Numbered from the stretch's first letter, positions 23,182-32,622 are shown. The stretch: DNA of 64,000 nucleotides from Chitinophagaceae bacterium (GCA_016787085.1 JAEUVJ010000070.1:1-64000), one strand, 5' to 3'. Made by a program: numbers and translations. The notes: a model not told the origin generated them from the sequence alone.

Positions 23182-25503
23182 CTACTGCTTTAGCTCATTT
23201 ATCTGTACCTGCGGAGTCAATACACTATTGCATTTTTGTGTTATAATATCTTTTGGCAGTGAAAAGGTTGCTGACTGTTTAATATCATCAGAAGATGAAC
23301 CGATCTTCACGGTATAGGCGCCGGCATCTGCTATCCAGGATGCAGCATCTGAATTAAATGAAGCAAGATCAGCCGGGGTGATGGTAAATAGTATTGTTTG
23401 TGATTGACCCGGTTGCAGTAATGTGGTTTTGGCAAATCCTTTCAGTTCTATAGCGGGTTTATCCAGTTTGCGGACCGGGGCAGTGATATATAATTGTACT
23501 ACTTCTTTACCAGCTACTTTGCCCGTATTGGTAATAGTAACAGAAACTGTGATCTTTTTGTCCGGGGTTTTCCCGCTTAATGAAATATTGCTGTATGCAA
23601 AACCAGTATAAGAAAGGCCATACCCAAATCCGTAAGCTGGGTTTACCTTAAACGTATTGAAATAACGATAACCAACATATATACCCTCATCATAAGTTAC
23701 TTCGCCGGGGATCAGTTTCATTCCGAAACTCCCGGTAATCGCTTTTTCGGGGAATTCTTTGCCCGGAAAATTCCTGGAGGAAGGATCGTCATCATATTTC
23801 ATCGGAAACGTGGTGGCCAGTTTACCGGATGGATTGACCTTCCCGCTGAGGATATCGGCGACGGCATTGCCTGCTTCCTGCCCGCCCTGCCAGGCCAGTA
23901 GTATCGCATCCACCTGGCCTCTCCAGGAAGCTACTTCTATTACGCCTCCCGCATTGACGATTACGATAACTTTTTTTCCTTTGGCGTGATAAGCCGTCGC
24001 TACATTCCTGATCAGTTGTTTTTCGGCATCAGACAAATAAAAGTCATTTTCTTTTTTCCTATCATGGAATTCACCGGCATTTCTCCCGATCGTGATCAAT
24101 GCCGCCTCTGTTTCTGCTGCTTTTCTTTCCAGCATATCGTTTTTTATGTCCATCTCAGGTGCAGCCGGGGTAGGGTTCATGATCTCTTTGAAGAATTCTT
24201 TTTTAGGATTCTTTGCATGATAGTCGTCAAGGTATTTCTGGTAGGTGTTCCTGATCTCATTATCCAGGCTGTAACCGGCATTCGATAACCCCTGCACCAG
24301 TGATACGGTGTAGGCTTCATTCACATCACCGCTGCCGGTGCCCCCGGCAATAAAACTGTAGGAAGTGTTACCGAATGCCGCCAGCTTCATATTGCCCGTA
24401 AGGGGCAATACATCCTGCTGGTTCTTCAATAATATCATTCCTTCTGCGGCTACGGTGCGTACCAGCGCTGCATGGGCAGAGAGATCGGGTTTGTTACTGA
24501 AGTTGTATTTTTTATATGCCTGCGATCCGAGTATATAGTTTACAATCCGTGTTGCATTTTCATCGAGGATTGTTATAGCTAAGGTCCCGTTGTTCACAGC
24601 ATCCATGATGGCTTTTTTCTGTTCTGTTGTGCCCGGCATCAGCAGATCATTACCGGCTTTCATTTGCGCCACCGCATCTTTACCACCAAACCAGTCGGTC
24701 ACTACCAAACCTTTAAATCCCCATTCTTTTCGCAGGATGGTAGTGAGCAGATCATAGCTTTCGGAAGTATAGGTGCCATTGATATAATTATAAGAACTCA
24801 TTACTGTCCAAGGCTGCGATTCCCTGACTGTAATTTCAAACCCCTTCAGGTAGATCTCCCTCAATGCTCTTTCACTGACGATGGTGTTGATCGTATTCCG
24901 GTTGGTTTCCTGGTTATTGGCTGCAAAATGTTTGATCGAAGCGCCGACACCGTTCGACTCAATACCATTTACCATGGCAGCGGCAAATTTTCCCGATATC
25001 AGCGGATCTTCAGAATAATACTCAAAATTCCTTCCGCCTAGGGGATTACGATGAATGTTCAGGGCAGGGGCCAGCAGGATATCCACTCCGTATTCTTTTA
25101 CTTCATTACCCATGGCAGTACCTACCTGTTTCACCAATCCTGTATCCCAGGTACTGGCCAGCAGTGTTGCTACAGGCCATGCAGTAGCATAATAGGTCTT
25201 AGGGTCATCTTTTCTTCCTGGTTCAATGCGAAGCCCGGCCGGACCATCTGCCAATACAGTATTGGGAAGTTCAAGACGTGCAATAGAATAAGTGGTGCCT
25301 GCCGCCCCCGGCACTTTATCCATGGTCTGTCCTACAACAGGAGCGCCGGTATTCAGACCGGGAATATTCATACCCATACCTACTACCAGGTTCACTTTTT
25401 CTTCCAGTGTCATTTTCGATACCAGTGCTTTTGCTTTGCCTGTTTGTCCAAATACAGATGTAATGATCAGCAGTGAAAGAAAGAAAACAAGAAGGAGCTT
25501 CAT
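23182..25503 (-). CDS. Glycoside hydrolase family 3 beta-glucosidase
   Basis: This 773-residue secreted enzyme has a signal peptide (1-20, SVFGQ). The GH3 barrel runs to about residue 340, with the KHF substrate-binding motif at 191-193 and nucleophile Asp270 in VVTDWFGG. An alpha/beta sandwich follows (about 350-560, with the IVIVNAGGVIEV strand). The C-terminal fibronectin III-like domain (about 640-740) has ITNTGKVAGKEVVQLY. It would release glucose or xylose from beta-linked oligosaccharides in the periplasm or outside the cell. An FNR-type palindrome lies 50 bp upstream, just after a Crp/Fnr gene. Confidence 0.95.
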   Translation of the reverse strand: MKLLLVFFLSLLIITSVFGQTGKAKALVSKMTLEEKVNLVVGMGMNIPGLNTGAPVVGQTMDKVPGAAGTTYSIARLELPNTVLADGPAGLRIEPGRKDDPKTYYATAWPVATLLASTWDTGLVKQVGTAMGNEVKEYGVDILLAPALNIHRNPLGGRNFEYYSEDPLISGKFAAAMVNGIESNGVGASIKHFAANNQETNRNTINTIVSERALREIYLKGFEITVRESQPWTVMSSYNYINGTYTSESYDLLTTILRKEWGFKGLVVTDWFGGKDAVAQMKAGNDLLMPGTTEQKKAIMDAVNNGTLAITILDENATRIVNYILGSQAYKKYNFSNKPDLSAHAALVRTVAAEGMILLKNQQDVLPLTGNMKLAAFGNTSYSFIAGGTGSGDVNEAYTVSLVQGLSNAGYSLDNEIRNTYQKYLDDYHAKNPKKEFFKEIMNPTPAAPEMDIKNDMLERKAAETEAALITIGRNAGEFHDRKKENDFYLSDAEKQLIRNVATAYHAKGKKVIVIVNAGGVIEVASWRGQVDAILLAWQGGQEAGNAVADILSGKVNPSGKLATTFPMKYDDDPSSRNFPGKEFPEKAITGSFGMKLIPGEVTYDEGIYVGYRYFNTFKVNPAYGFGYGLSYTGFAYSNISLSGKTPDKKITVSVTITNTGKVAGKEVVQLYITAPVRKLDKPAIELKGFAKTTLLQPGQSQTILFTITPADLASFNSDAASWIADAGAYTVKIGSSSDDIKQSATFSLPKDIITQKCNSVLTPQVQINELKQ

Positions 25504-25552
25504 ATTGCAATCATTTATGGAAGTAAAGCTCCGGATGAAAGCAACAGGTTCG

Positions 25553-25568
25553 TTTGATATATATCAAA
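25553..25568. promoter_or_regulatory. FNR/CRP-type operator upstream of the GH3 gene
   Basis: TTTGATATATATCAAA is a perfect 16-bp palindrome containing the FNR core TTGAT-N4-ATCAA (25554-25567). It lies between the end of the Crp/Fnr gene (25575) and the GH3 start (25503). A weak -7-like TACTTCCA (minus; plus 25518-25525) puts the palindrome centre roughly 45-48 bp before the expected start, close to a class II activator position. Confidence 0.65.
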
Positions 25569-25574
25569 TAAAGA

Positions 25575-26138
25575 CTATTTCGCTGATCGTATCCGGCTGA
25601 GTGTTTCCAGAGTTACGCCTAGGAATGAAGCGATATACGACACGGGGACACGTTGTATGATCCGGGGTGAGTATTTCAATAAACGGTCATAGCGTTGTTG
25701 TGCTGATTCAAACTGTATGGAATCCACCCGTATCTGTGAGAGGATCAGCGAACTGGTGACCATTTTTCTCAACAGCCTTTCTATATCGTGGTATTGATCG
25801 GCCAGGCGCATGAAATCATTGTGATGGATGCCATACATTTCAGATGGTTCCAGGGTATGAATAACCAGGTGACTGGGGGTTCGGTTAAAAAAACTGGTGA
25901 TGGACAGAAAGAACTGTTCGTCCATGGCAATCCATTCTGTGATCTCTTTATAGTTCTTATGATAAAAAATGCGGGCCACCCCTTTTTTGATAAAATAGAT
26001 ATAATCCGAAACAGCGTGTTCACGCAGCAGGTAATGGTCTTTGGCTACTGACCAGTGCTTCCAGGCAGACAAATACACATCCATGCTTTCGTGAGAAAGG
26101 GGGGAGATGGTTGTTATTGCCTTACGAAGTTGTTCCAT
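25575..26138 (-). CDS. Crp/Fnr-family transcriptional regulator
   Basis: This 187-residue protein has an N-terminal cyclic-nucleotide-binding-like beta-barrel (about 25-115) and a C-terminal winged helix shortened just after the recognition helix (SYIASFLGVTLETLSRIRS). This short form is common among Bacteroidota Crp/Fnr proteins. No Cys cluster for an Fe-S centre is seen, so it is not a true oxygen-sensing FNR. The effector is unknown. The perfect FNR-type palindrome just downstream makes the GH3-esterase unit its likely target. It is divergent from the LD-carboxypeptidase gene. Confidence 0.92.
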   Translation of the reverse strand: MEQLRKAITTISPLSHESMDVYLSAWKHWSVAKDHYLLREHAVSDYIYFIKKGVARIFYHKNYKEITEWIAMDEQFFLSITSFFNRTPSHLVIHTLEPSEMYGIHHNDFMRLADQYHDIERLLRKMVTSSLILSQIRVDSIQFESAQQRYDRLLKYSPRIIQRVPVSYIASFLGVTLETLSRIRSAK

Positions 26139-26142
26139 GTTT

Positions 26143-26150
26143 GAAAATTA
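26143..26150 (-). promoter_or_regulatory. -7-like element four bases before the Crp gene ATG
   Basis: On the minus strand TAATTTTC matches TAnnTTTG at 7 of 8 positions and lies 4 nt before the ATG at 26138, repeating the geometry seen before fadN and the M48 gene. Confidence 0.4.
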
Positions 26151-26199
26151 GGAAAAGAATCCTGCAAATGACTTTATTTTGTTTGTATAATTGATTGTG

Positions 26200-27108
26200 A
26201 TGATTAAAACACCACCCTACCTGATACCCGGCGATTGTATCGGCATCATTTGCCCGGCCGGGTATATGCCTGTTGAAAAAGTATCAGAATGTATCCGTGT
26301 ATTGAATGAAGAATGGGGCTTTCGTACGAAAGTTGGCAAGACCATCGGAAGCCAATTCAATTATTTTTCCGGAACAGATGAGGAAAGGCTGAACGACCTG
26401 CAGCAAATGCTGGATGATGAGGAGGTGAAAGCCGTTTTATGTGCTAGGGGAGGCTATGGTATGGGAAGGATCATTGACCGGGTCAGTTTCAAAAAATTTA
26501 AAAAGAACCCCAAATGGGTGATCGGTTATAGTGATATTACTGTCTTTCATTCGCACCTGTATTCCAATTATTATATTTCTTCTTTGCATGCACCTATGGC
26601 CGGGGCGTTCAACGATGCCGGGTATATCAACCGCTTTGTTCAATCTTTAAAAGCGGCATTGGAAGGAAAGAAAGCAAAGTACAGTTGTGAACCGCATGCT
26701 TTCAACCGGAAGGGAGAAGCGATAGGCGAACTGTCGGGGGGGAATCTTGCTTTACTCGTTCACCTGATAGGAACAGCATCCGATATTAAAACAAGAGGCC
26801 GGATTTTATTTATCGAAGATATCGGCGAGTATGTGTACAATGTAGACAGGATGATGTATCAATTGAAACGGAGCGGCAAATTATCCAGGCTGGCCGGCCT
26901 GATCATTGGGGGTTTTACAGATATGAAAGATACGGAACGGCCTTTTGGACAAACGGCTTATGAAGTGATCCGGGATATGGTGAAAGAATATGATTACCCG
27001 GTTTGTTTTGGTTTTCCTGTCAGTCATGAAAAGGAAAATTATGCATTGAAGATAGGAGCGGGGTATAAATTAAAAGTGGGAAAAAATAAAGTGACGCTGG
27101 AAGAATAA
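26200..27108 (+). CDS. LD-carboxypeptidase (S66 family)
   Basis: This 302-residue cytosolic serine peptidase resembles LdcA, which removes the terminal D-Ala from murein tetrapeptides during cell-wall recycling. It has the family motif ARGGYG, the nucleophile Ser111 in GYSDIT, LHAPM, the Glu segment EDIGEYVYNVDRM and the late His in GFPVSHEKENYAL. The ATG at 26200 (MIKTPPYL) is chosen over a TTG three codons earlier. It is divergent from the Crp/Fnr gene and convergent with katG. Confidence 0.93.
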   Translation: MIKTPPYLIPGDCIGIICPAGYMPVEKVSECIRVLNEEWGFRTKVGKTIGSQFNYFSGTDEERLNDLQQMLDDEEVKAVLCARGGYGMGRIIDRVSFKKFKKNPKWVIGYSDITVFHSHLYSNYYISSLHAPMAGAFNDAGYINRFVQSLKAALEGKKAKYSCEPHAFNRKGEAIGELSGGNLALLVHLIGTASDIKTRGRILFIEDIGEYVYNVDRMMYQLKRSGKLSRLAGLIIGGFTDMKDTERPFGQTAYEVIRDMVKEYDYPVCFGFPVSHEKENYALKIGAGYKLKVGKNKVTLEE

Positions 27109-27112
27109 AAAA

Positions 27113-27135
27113 CCGCCCCGTAAAAACGGAAGCGG
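27113..27135. terminator. Imperfect hairpin between convergent ldc-like gene and katG
   Basis: CCGC (27113-27116) pairs with GCGG (27132-27135) and CCGT with ACGG inside, with a small bulge. It starts 5 bp after the LD-carboxypeptidase stop, but there is no clear T-tract. It is a weak terminator candidate. The rest of 27140-27231 shows no gene. Confidence 0.4.
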
Positions 27136-27231
27136 CTTAACCATTAAACCTTAATCAAAAAATGTATAGGGCGTTGCACTTACTTCTGAATGCTCCGCCA
27201 CTGTGGTTTTTCAGAGATTTACGTCAAAAGA

Positions 27232-29445
27232 TCAGGCCAGGTCGAAGCGGTCCAGGTTCATTACTTTGGTCCATGCCGCTACAAAATCGTTCACGAATTT
27301 TTCCTTTGCATCTACACTGCCGTACACTTCTGCAATGGCTCTTAACTCAGCGTTAGAACCAAAGACAAGATCTGCACGGGTGGCGGTCCATTTCGATTTT
27401 CCTGTTGCCCGGTCGCTTCCTTCAAACAATTCTTTCTGTTCGTCCTTAGCTTTCCAGGCTGTGCTCATGTCAAGCAGGTTGACAAAGAAGTCATGAGTAA
27501 GCGCTTCCGGCCGATCAGTGAATACGCCATGCTTTGAACCATCATAGTTGGTATTTAATACCCGCATACCACCGATAAGGACGGTGAGTTCAGGAGCCGT
27601 TAGTGTCAGCAATTGCGCTTTATCTATCAATAACTCTTCTGTTGATACTGTATATTTCTTTTTCAGATAATTGCGGAAGCCATCGGCTACAGGTTCAAGC
27701 ACGGCAAATGATTCTACATCTGTCTGCTCCTGCGAAGCATCGGTTCTTCCGGGTGTAAAAGGAATATTCACATTACTGCCGGCTGCTTTTGCCGCTTTTT
27801 CTACCCCTGCGCAACCCGCTAATACAATAAGATCAGCCAAAGAAACTTTTTTACCGGTTGACTGGGAGTTGTTAAATGCTTTCTGTACAGCCTCCAATGT
27901 ATCCAGCACTTTCGCCAGCTGGGCAGGATTGTTTACAGCCCAATATTTTTGCGGGGCCAAACGAATACGGGCACCATTGGCTCCGCCCCGTTTATCTGAA
28001 CCCCGGAACGTAGAAGCCGAAGCCCATGCGGTGGACACTAATTGAGATACCGTCAGACCCGAATTGAGTATTTGCGTCTTTAATGTGGCAATGTCTTTTT
28101 CGTCAATCAATTTATGGTCAACAGCCGGTAAAGGGTCCTGCCAGATCAATTCTTCCCCGGGTACTTCAGGGCCTAAGTAACGGGCAAGGGGGCCCATGTC
28201 ACGATGCGTTAGCTTGAACCATGCTCGGGCAAATGCATCTGCAAACTCATCGGGGTTTTCGAAAAAGCGTCGTGATATCTTTTCATAAACCGGATCAAAC
28301 CTCAGCGACAGATCAGTGGTGAGCATTGTTGGGGCGTGCCGCTTTGATTTATCATGTGCATCCGGAATGGTATTGGCACCTGCTCCATTCTTTGCTATCC
28401 ATTGATGAGCCCCGGCAGGACTTTTGGTGAGTTCCCATTCATAACCAAACAGGTTCCAGAAAAAGTTATTGCTCCATTTTGTTGGCGTACTTGTCCAGGT
28501 CACTTCCAGGCCGCTGGTAATGGTATCGCCACCTTTGCCTGAACCAAAACTGTTTTTCCAGCCAAAACCCTGTTCTTCTATCCCGGCTGCTTCCGGATCA
28601 GGACCCACATATTTGCCTGCATCAGCGGCACCGTGTGTTTTGCCAAATGTGTGGCCGCCTGCGATCAGGGCTACCGTTTCTTCATCATCCATGGCCATGC
28701 GTTTGAAGGTTTCACGGATGTCACGGGCGGCAGCTACCGGATCAGGATTTCCGTTAGGCCCTTCGGGGTTTACATAGATCAACCCCATCTGTACAGCAGC
28801 CAGCGGATTTTCCAGATCACGATCGCCGGAATAACGTTTATCATCCAACCACTTTGTTTCAGAACCCCAATACACATCTTCTTCCGGTTCCCACACATCT
28901 TCACGGCCACCGGCAAACCCAAACGTTTTAAAGCCCATTGATTCTAATGCAACATTCCCGGCCAGGATCATCAGATCAGCCCAGGATATTTTGCGCCCAT
29001 ACTTTTGCTTGATGGGCCAAAGCAGCCTGCGGGCTTTATCGAGGCTGACGTTGTCGGGCCAACTATTGAGTGGAGCGAAGCGTTGTTGTCCTGCTCCGGC
29101 GCCACCACGGCCATCACCGGTACGATAGGTGCCGGCGCTATGCCAGGCCATGCGAATGAATAAAGGACCATAGTGACCAAAATCGGCCGGCCACCAATCC
29201 TGCGAATCCGTCATTAACCGGTGAAGGTCCTTTTTCAATGCATCATAATCTAAACTTTTGAATTCTTTGGCATAATCAAAATCTTTATCCATCGGATCTG
29301 ATAATGAAGAGTGCTGACGAAGGATGTTCAACTTTAACTGGCTGGGCCACCAATCGCGGTTCCTGGTTCCGCCGCCGCCAACGGGTGTTTTAAGCGTTCC
29401 GTTGTGAAAAGGGCATTTGCTGATGTCGGTAGAAGTATTTTCCAT
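27232..29445 (-). CDS. katG: Catalase-peroxidase
   Basis: This 737-residue bifunctional haem enzyme destroys hydrogen peroxide. The distal pocket is IRMAWHSAGTYR with catalytic Arg, Trp and His. The proximal haem His lies in GGHTFGKTHGA. The segment YVNPEGPNG supplies the Tyr of the Met-Tyr-Trp adduct. The duplicated C-terminal peroxidase-like domain begins near residue 420. Length is normal for KatG. It is transcribed divergently from oxyR across 104 bp, and an OxyR-type site lies in that interval. Confidence 0.98.
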   Translation of the reverse strand: MENTSTDISKCPFHNGTLKTPVGGGGTRNRDWWPSQLKLNILRQHSSLSDPMDKDFDYAKEFKSLDYDALKKDLHRLMTDSQDWWPADFGHYGPLFIRMAWHSAGTYRTGDGRGGAGAGQQRFAPLNSWPDNVSLDKARRLLWPIKQKYGRKISWADLMILAGNVALESMGFKTFGFAGGREDVWEPEEDVYWGSETKWLDDKRYSGDRDLENPLAAVQMGLIYVNPEGPNGNPDPVAAARDIRETFKRMAMDDEETVALIAGGHTFGKTHGAADAGKYVGPDPEAAGIEEQGFGWKNSFGSGKGGDTITSGLEVTWTSTPTKWSNNFFWNLFGYEWELTKSPAGAHQWIAKNGAGANTIPDAHDKSKRHAPTMLTTDLSLRFDPVYEKISRRFFENPDEFADAFARAWFKLTHRDMGPLARYLGPEVPGEELIWQDPLPAVDHKLIDEKDIATLKTQILNSGLTVSQLVSTAWASASTFRGSDKRGGANGARIRLAPQKYWAVNNPAQLAKVLDTLEAVQKAFNNSQSTGKKVSLADLIVLAGCAGVEKAAKAAGSNVNIPFTPGRTDASQEQTDVESFAVLEPVADGFRNYLKKKYTVSTEELLIDKAQLLTLTAPELTVLIGGMRVLNTNYDGSKHGVFTDRPEALTHDFFVNLLDMSTAWKAKDEQKELFEGSDRATGKSKWTATRADLVFGSNAELRAIAEVYGSVDAKEKFVNDFVAAWTKVMNLDRFDLA

Positions 29446-29530
29446 TGTTACTGTATTTAATATTGTCGGTCAGGGCTACAAAACTGTGACAAATGCAATT
29501 ATAAACCTAATTGATTAATTTTATTGTCTC

Positions 29531-29545
29531 ATAGATAAAATCTAT
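29531..29545. promoter_or_regulatory. OxyR binding half-site between katG and oxyR
   Basis: ATAGATAAAATCTAT fits the E. coli OxyR unit ATAG-n-T-nnn-A-n-CTAT at every fixed position and is an inverted repeat. It ends 4 bp before the oxyR ATG and lies 86-100 bp upstream of katG. The second unit expected 7 bp away is not convincing (29509-29523 is poor). Confidence 0.65.
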
Positions 29546-29549
29546 TAGT

Positions 29550-30485
29550 ATGACCTTTGTGCAATTGGAGTATGTCATCGCCCTTGACCGTTACCGGCAT
29601 TTTGCCAGCGCCGCTTCACATTGTTTTGTGACGCAGCCGACTTTAAGTATGCAGATCCATAAGCTGGAGGAGGAACTGGGGCTCAAGATCTTTGACCGAA
29701 GTAAACAACCGGTATTGCCAACGGAAGCGGGCGCTGAGATCATTGAACAGGCCAAAAAGATCATAGCCGAAAAGGAACAGATGGAAGAAATGGTGAATAC
29801 CCGGAAGGGTGTCATCAGCGGGGAACTGAAAGTAGGGATCATACCGACGCTGGCGCCTTACCTGTTGCCTTTGTTTGCTCACCAGTTCACACAAAAATTT
29901 CCGAATGTTAAGCTCATCGTCAATGAAATGATGACCGATCTCATCATCAGCCGCCTGCGTGAAGGGACAATCCATGCCGGAATACTGGTGACGCCGCTGC
30001 AGGAGTACGGTATCAAAGAAGATGTGCTTTTTTACGAAGAGTTGCTCGTGTATGTGTCAAAGACCAACCAGGATTTTAAAAAAAGTTATGTACTGGCGCA
30101 GGATATTGACCCAAGTAAATTGTGGCTGCTGGAAGAAGGACATTGTTTCCGTTCCCAGATCATGAACCTCTGCGAACTACAGAAGGCCAGTAAGGAAGGC
30201 CACTCTTTTGAATATGAAGCTGGCAGTATCGAGACCCTGCGGCGAATGGTGGAGCTGACCGATGGCATTACCATTCTTCCTGAACTGGCGACCATGGACC
30301 TGAATGCCAAACAGCAATTACAGTTGCGCCAGTTCAGGCGGCCGGCGCCGATGCGGGAAGTAAGCCTGGTGGTACACCGGGATTTTGTAAAGAAACGGCT
30401 GATCGAAATTTTGAAAAAAGAGATCATTGCGGCCGTGCCGGAAAAGATCAAGAAGAACAGGAATTCGAATGTATTGCCTGTGTGA
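29550..30485 (+). CDS. oxyR: Hydrogen-peroxide sensor OxyR (LysR family)
   Basis: This 311-residue LysR-type regulator has an N-terminal winged helix (residues 1-60, YVIALDRYRHFASAASHC) and a C-terminal sensor domain. The peroxide-sensing segment LEEGHCFRSQIMNLC places Cys199 and Cys208 nine residues apart, the same numbers as E. coli OxyR. Oxidation to a disulphide would activate it. The divergent katG is its expected target, and the site touching its own start codon suggests autoregulation. It ends 5 bp before the convergent hydrolase. Confidence 0.96.
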   Translation: MTFVQLEYVIALDRYRHFASAASHCFVTQPTLSMQIHKLEEELGLKIFDRSKQPVLPTEAGAEIIEQAKKIIAEKEQMEEMVNTRKGVISGELKVGIIPTLAPYLLPLFAHQFTQKFPNVKLIVNEMMTDLIISRLREGTIHAGILVTPLQEYGIKEDVLFYEELLVYVSKTNQDFKKSYVLAQDIDPSKLWLLEEGHCFRSQIMNLCELQKASKEGHSFEYEAGSIETLRRMVELTDGITILPELATMDLNAKQQLQLRQFRRPAPMREVSLVVHRDFVKKRLIEILKKEIIAAVPEKIKKNRNSNVLPV

Positions 30486-30490
30486 CCGGT

Positions 30491-31318
30491 CTATTGGAGC
30501 AAAGAATCCAGTTTTTGGTGAAAAGCCGGAAAATCATTCAGGTTGTTGTGTTTGCCTTTTTCGATAGCGACGAGCTCTCTTTTTAAACTGGGTATTTCAT
30601 CCCACACTTTCATCAGCATTTCGGCCTGGAAAAAAGGTATTGTTTCATCGTTGGTGCCGTGGAAAATAGTAACAGGCACTTCTGTTTTTTCAAAATACTG
30701 GTAAATGGGAAAATGGTATTTCGTCATCCGGTTAACCGGGTACATGAATGCATAATGCTTTGCCAGCGCTTCGATGCTATAATAGGGTGTTTCCAGTATC
30801 AGCCTTTTGCAATCTTTTTTTGACGCCAGCCAGGAGGCTACACCGGTGCCGATGGATTTTCCGTAAATGATGATGCTGTCTTTGCCCGTTCTTCCCCTTG
30901 CCATTTTGTATAACTGTTCTGCATCATCATACATTACTTGTTCTGTTCTTTTACCGGTCGTTTTGCCAAAGCCCGGATAGTCCATCATCCACACTTCATA
31001 GTTATTTCGGGTGAAATTAGTTGCGAAAGGCGCATAGCGTTCAATATTCTTCCGGTTGCCATGAAAATAAAGTACGATGCCTTTGCGAACGGAGTCGGGT
31101 ACTGTGAACTGAACAATGCTTAGGTTCCTTTCATTGTTAATGGCGAGATTAATCTCTTTGAATGGAACAGAAAAACTGAATTTGTAGTCTGGCGGCAGCT
31201 TTTTGGGATGAAATAAAAATTTTTCCTGTAAGAAGTATAAGGCAATGCCACAAACGATATAGAACGACGCTATTATCCTTATCCACTTCCATACCCGTTT
31301 CATCACTGTTTTTTGCAT
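30491..31318 (-). CDS. Membrane-anchored alpha/beta hydrolase (paralogue 1)
   Basis: This 275-residue protein has an N-terminal membrane anchor (about 10-30). Its Bem46/ABHD-like hydrolase core shows LYFHGNRKNIE, the nucleophile GKSIGTG, an acid in FHGTNDETIP and His in KGKHNNLNDF. The ATG at 31318 is preferred because a -7-like CATCTTTG sits 5 nt before it; the frame continues upstream to 31348. The paralogue at 32623-33411 shares length, anchor and motifs, with a lipoprotein gene between them. The substrate is unknown. Confidence 0.88.
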   Translation of the reverse strand: MQKTVMKRVWKWIRIIASFYIVCGIALYFLQEKFLFHPKKLPPDYKFSFSVPFKEINLAINNERNLSIVQFTVPDSVRKGIVLYFHGNRKNIERYAPFATNFTRNNYEVWMMDYPGFGKTTGKRTEQVMYDDAEQLYKMARGRTGKDSIIIYGKSIGTGVASWLASKKDCKRLILETPYYSIEALAKHYAFMYPVNRMTKYHFPIYQYFEKTEVPVTIFHGTNDETIPFFQAEMLMKVWDEIPSLKRELVAIEKGKHNNLNDFPAFHQKLDSLLQ

Positions 31319-31323
31319 GGCTG

Positions 31324-31331
31324 CAAAGATG
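31324..31331 (-). promoter_or_regulatory. -7-like element five bases before the 31318 ATG
   Basis: On the minus strand CATCTTTG matches TAnnTTTG at 7 of 8 positions, 5 nt before the chosen ATG. It supports 31318 over the upstream start and a leaderless message. Confidence 0.35.
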
Positions 31332-31387
31332 AAAATAAAAAAGGACATGAACGAATCATGCCCTTTGTATGCGGAGGATAGTGCAGC

Positions 31388-32530
31388 TTAAAAACGGTTG
31401 AAATAATTCCTGATCCCGTATTCAGCTTTACTTTGCGCTTCATTTATGATCACCCGGATGACCTCGCTTTCTGAAGGGGGGAATTGTTCCCGTCCATCAC
31501 ATATTTTTTTATCTTCTTCACTTAACGCCCTGGCATCGCCTGTCCAGGTAGAGAACTCTGTATTCCAGTTATAATCGCCGCGGTAGGTATCACTCCACAG
31601 CCACTGGTTGTTGAAATCCCTTACCGTTACCTGCAGCATGCCGTCTGCTATCATCGTTCTGCGGGTAGTGGTGATCTTTGCTTTTACTGTCGCATATTCT
31701 TTTACCACGGAGTCAGGCCTGATCACGGTTTCTTTTATCACTACCTGCCTCGATACTTCCCGCACTGTACGCTGGTCACGGTAGCGGTCTATATCTATAT
31801 CGCTGAAGCGCATTTCCATCACCTGGTCTGTACGGATATTGAAACTATTTGCTTCGGCAGGAGAATAATACCGTACAAAGAAATTCCTGTTGTTGTTCAG
31901 GTAACGCAGCATAGTATTATCAAAATTGATGATACCATAATTATAGAAGCTGTATTGAAACCCTGATTGCACCACCGGCAGCACTACTACATTGATCACA
32001 GCATTTGCATAGGCTTCATCCATTTTTTGCCTGGTAGAAATATCGCCGGGCATCAGCGAAAGCGCTTTCTGGAATTCAAAATAGGCCTGTTTGAAACCGT
32101 TTCTTGTATTCAGCGACATCAGTTCAAGACCCCTTTCATAACGGGCACTACCCGCTTCTTCTTTATAGGTGGTGACATATGATGAATAATCCGCAGGGTG
32201 AACCACTTCAAATACAGAAGGAACGCTGCGGATCGCCTCATACAAACGCTGCAGGGAAAGGTATTCATGGTAAGTCCATTCCCATCTCAGGTCATTATTG
32301 CTGGACGCATGGTTCCGGATCCGTGCTTCATGATCTTCTACTGCATAGCGATACGCGTTTTGGAGGATACCCAGTGTAGCGGCGTCATTCGGCTTTTTCT
32401 GCAGTTTTTTAGCGGCCAGTTCAACGGCTTCGTCATAATTGCCTTTTTCGTACATTTTCTTTGCTGTCCGGCAGGAGACAAACAACGTAATGACCGCAAT
32501 AAAAAAGAAAGAGTAAAATTTCGATTTCAT
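31388..32530 (-). CDS. Lipoprotein with TPR-like N-terminal part
   Basis: This 380-residue protein has a lipoprotein signal (LFVSC, Cys20). A TPR-like helical segment follows (KKMYEKGNYDEAVELAAKKL), then a second helical repeat near 130-160, and a C-terminal beta-rich region. AGGAGG lies directly before the ATG at 32530; the GTG two codons earlier falls within this Shine-Dalgarno sequence, so 32530 is the start. It is probably anchored in the periplasm or outer membrane. The function is unknown. Two paralogous hydrolases flank it on the same strand. Confidence 0.82.
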   Translation of the reverse strand: MKSKFYSFFFIAVITLFVSCRTAKKMYEKGNYDEAVELAAKKLQKKPNDAATLGILQNAYRYAVEDHEARIRNHASSNNDLRWEWTYHEYLSLQRLYEAIRSVPSVFEVVHPADYSSYVTTYKEEAGSARYERGLELMSLNTRNGFKQAYFEFQKALSLMPGDISTRQKMDEAYANAVINVVVLPVVQSGFQYSFYNYGIINFDNTMLRYLNNNRNFFVRYYSPAEANSFNIRTDQVMEMRFSDIDIDRYRDQRTVREVSRQVVIKETVIRPDSVVKEYATVKAKITTTRRTMIADGMLQVTVRDFNNQWLWSDTYRGDYNWNTEFSTWTGDARALSEEDKKICDGREQFPPSESEVIRVIINEAQSKAEYGIRNYFNRF

Positions 32531-32622
32531 AAACACCTCCGTTTTCTGTCAGACGTTCAAATAACAGTCCGGTTACAATGCCGTGACATGAATTAGAACA
32601 TCCTTAACAGTTTGAGGAAAAC

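Noticed and set aside
29509..29523. Second OxyR half-site
   Set aside because: Only a few fixed positions match at the required 7-bp spacing.
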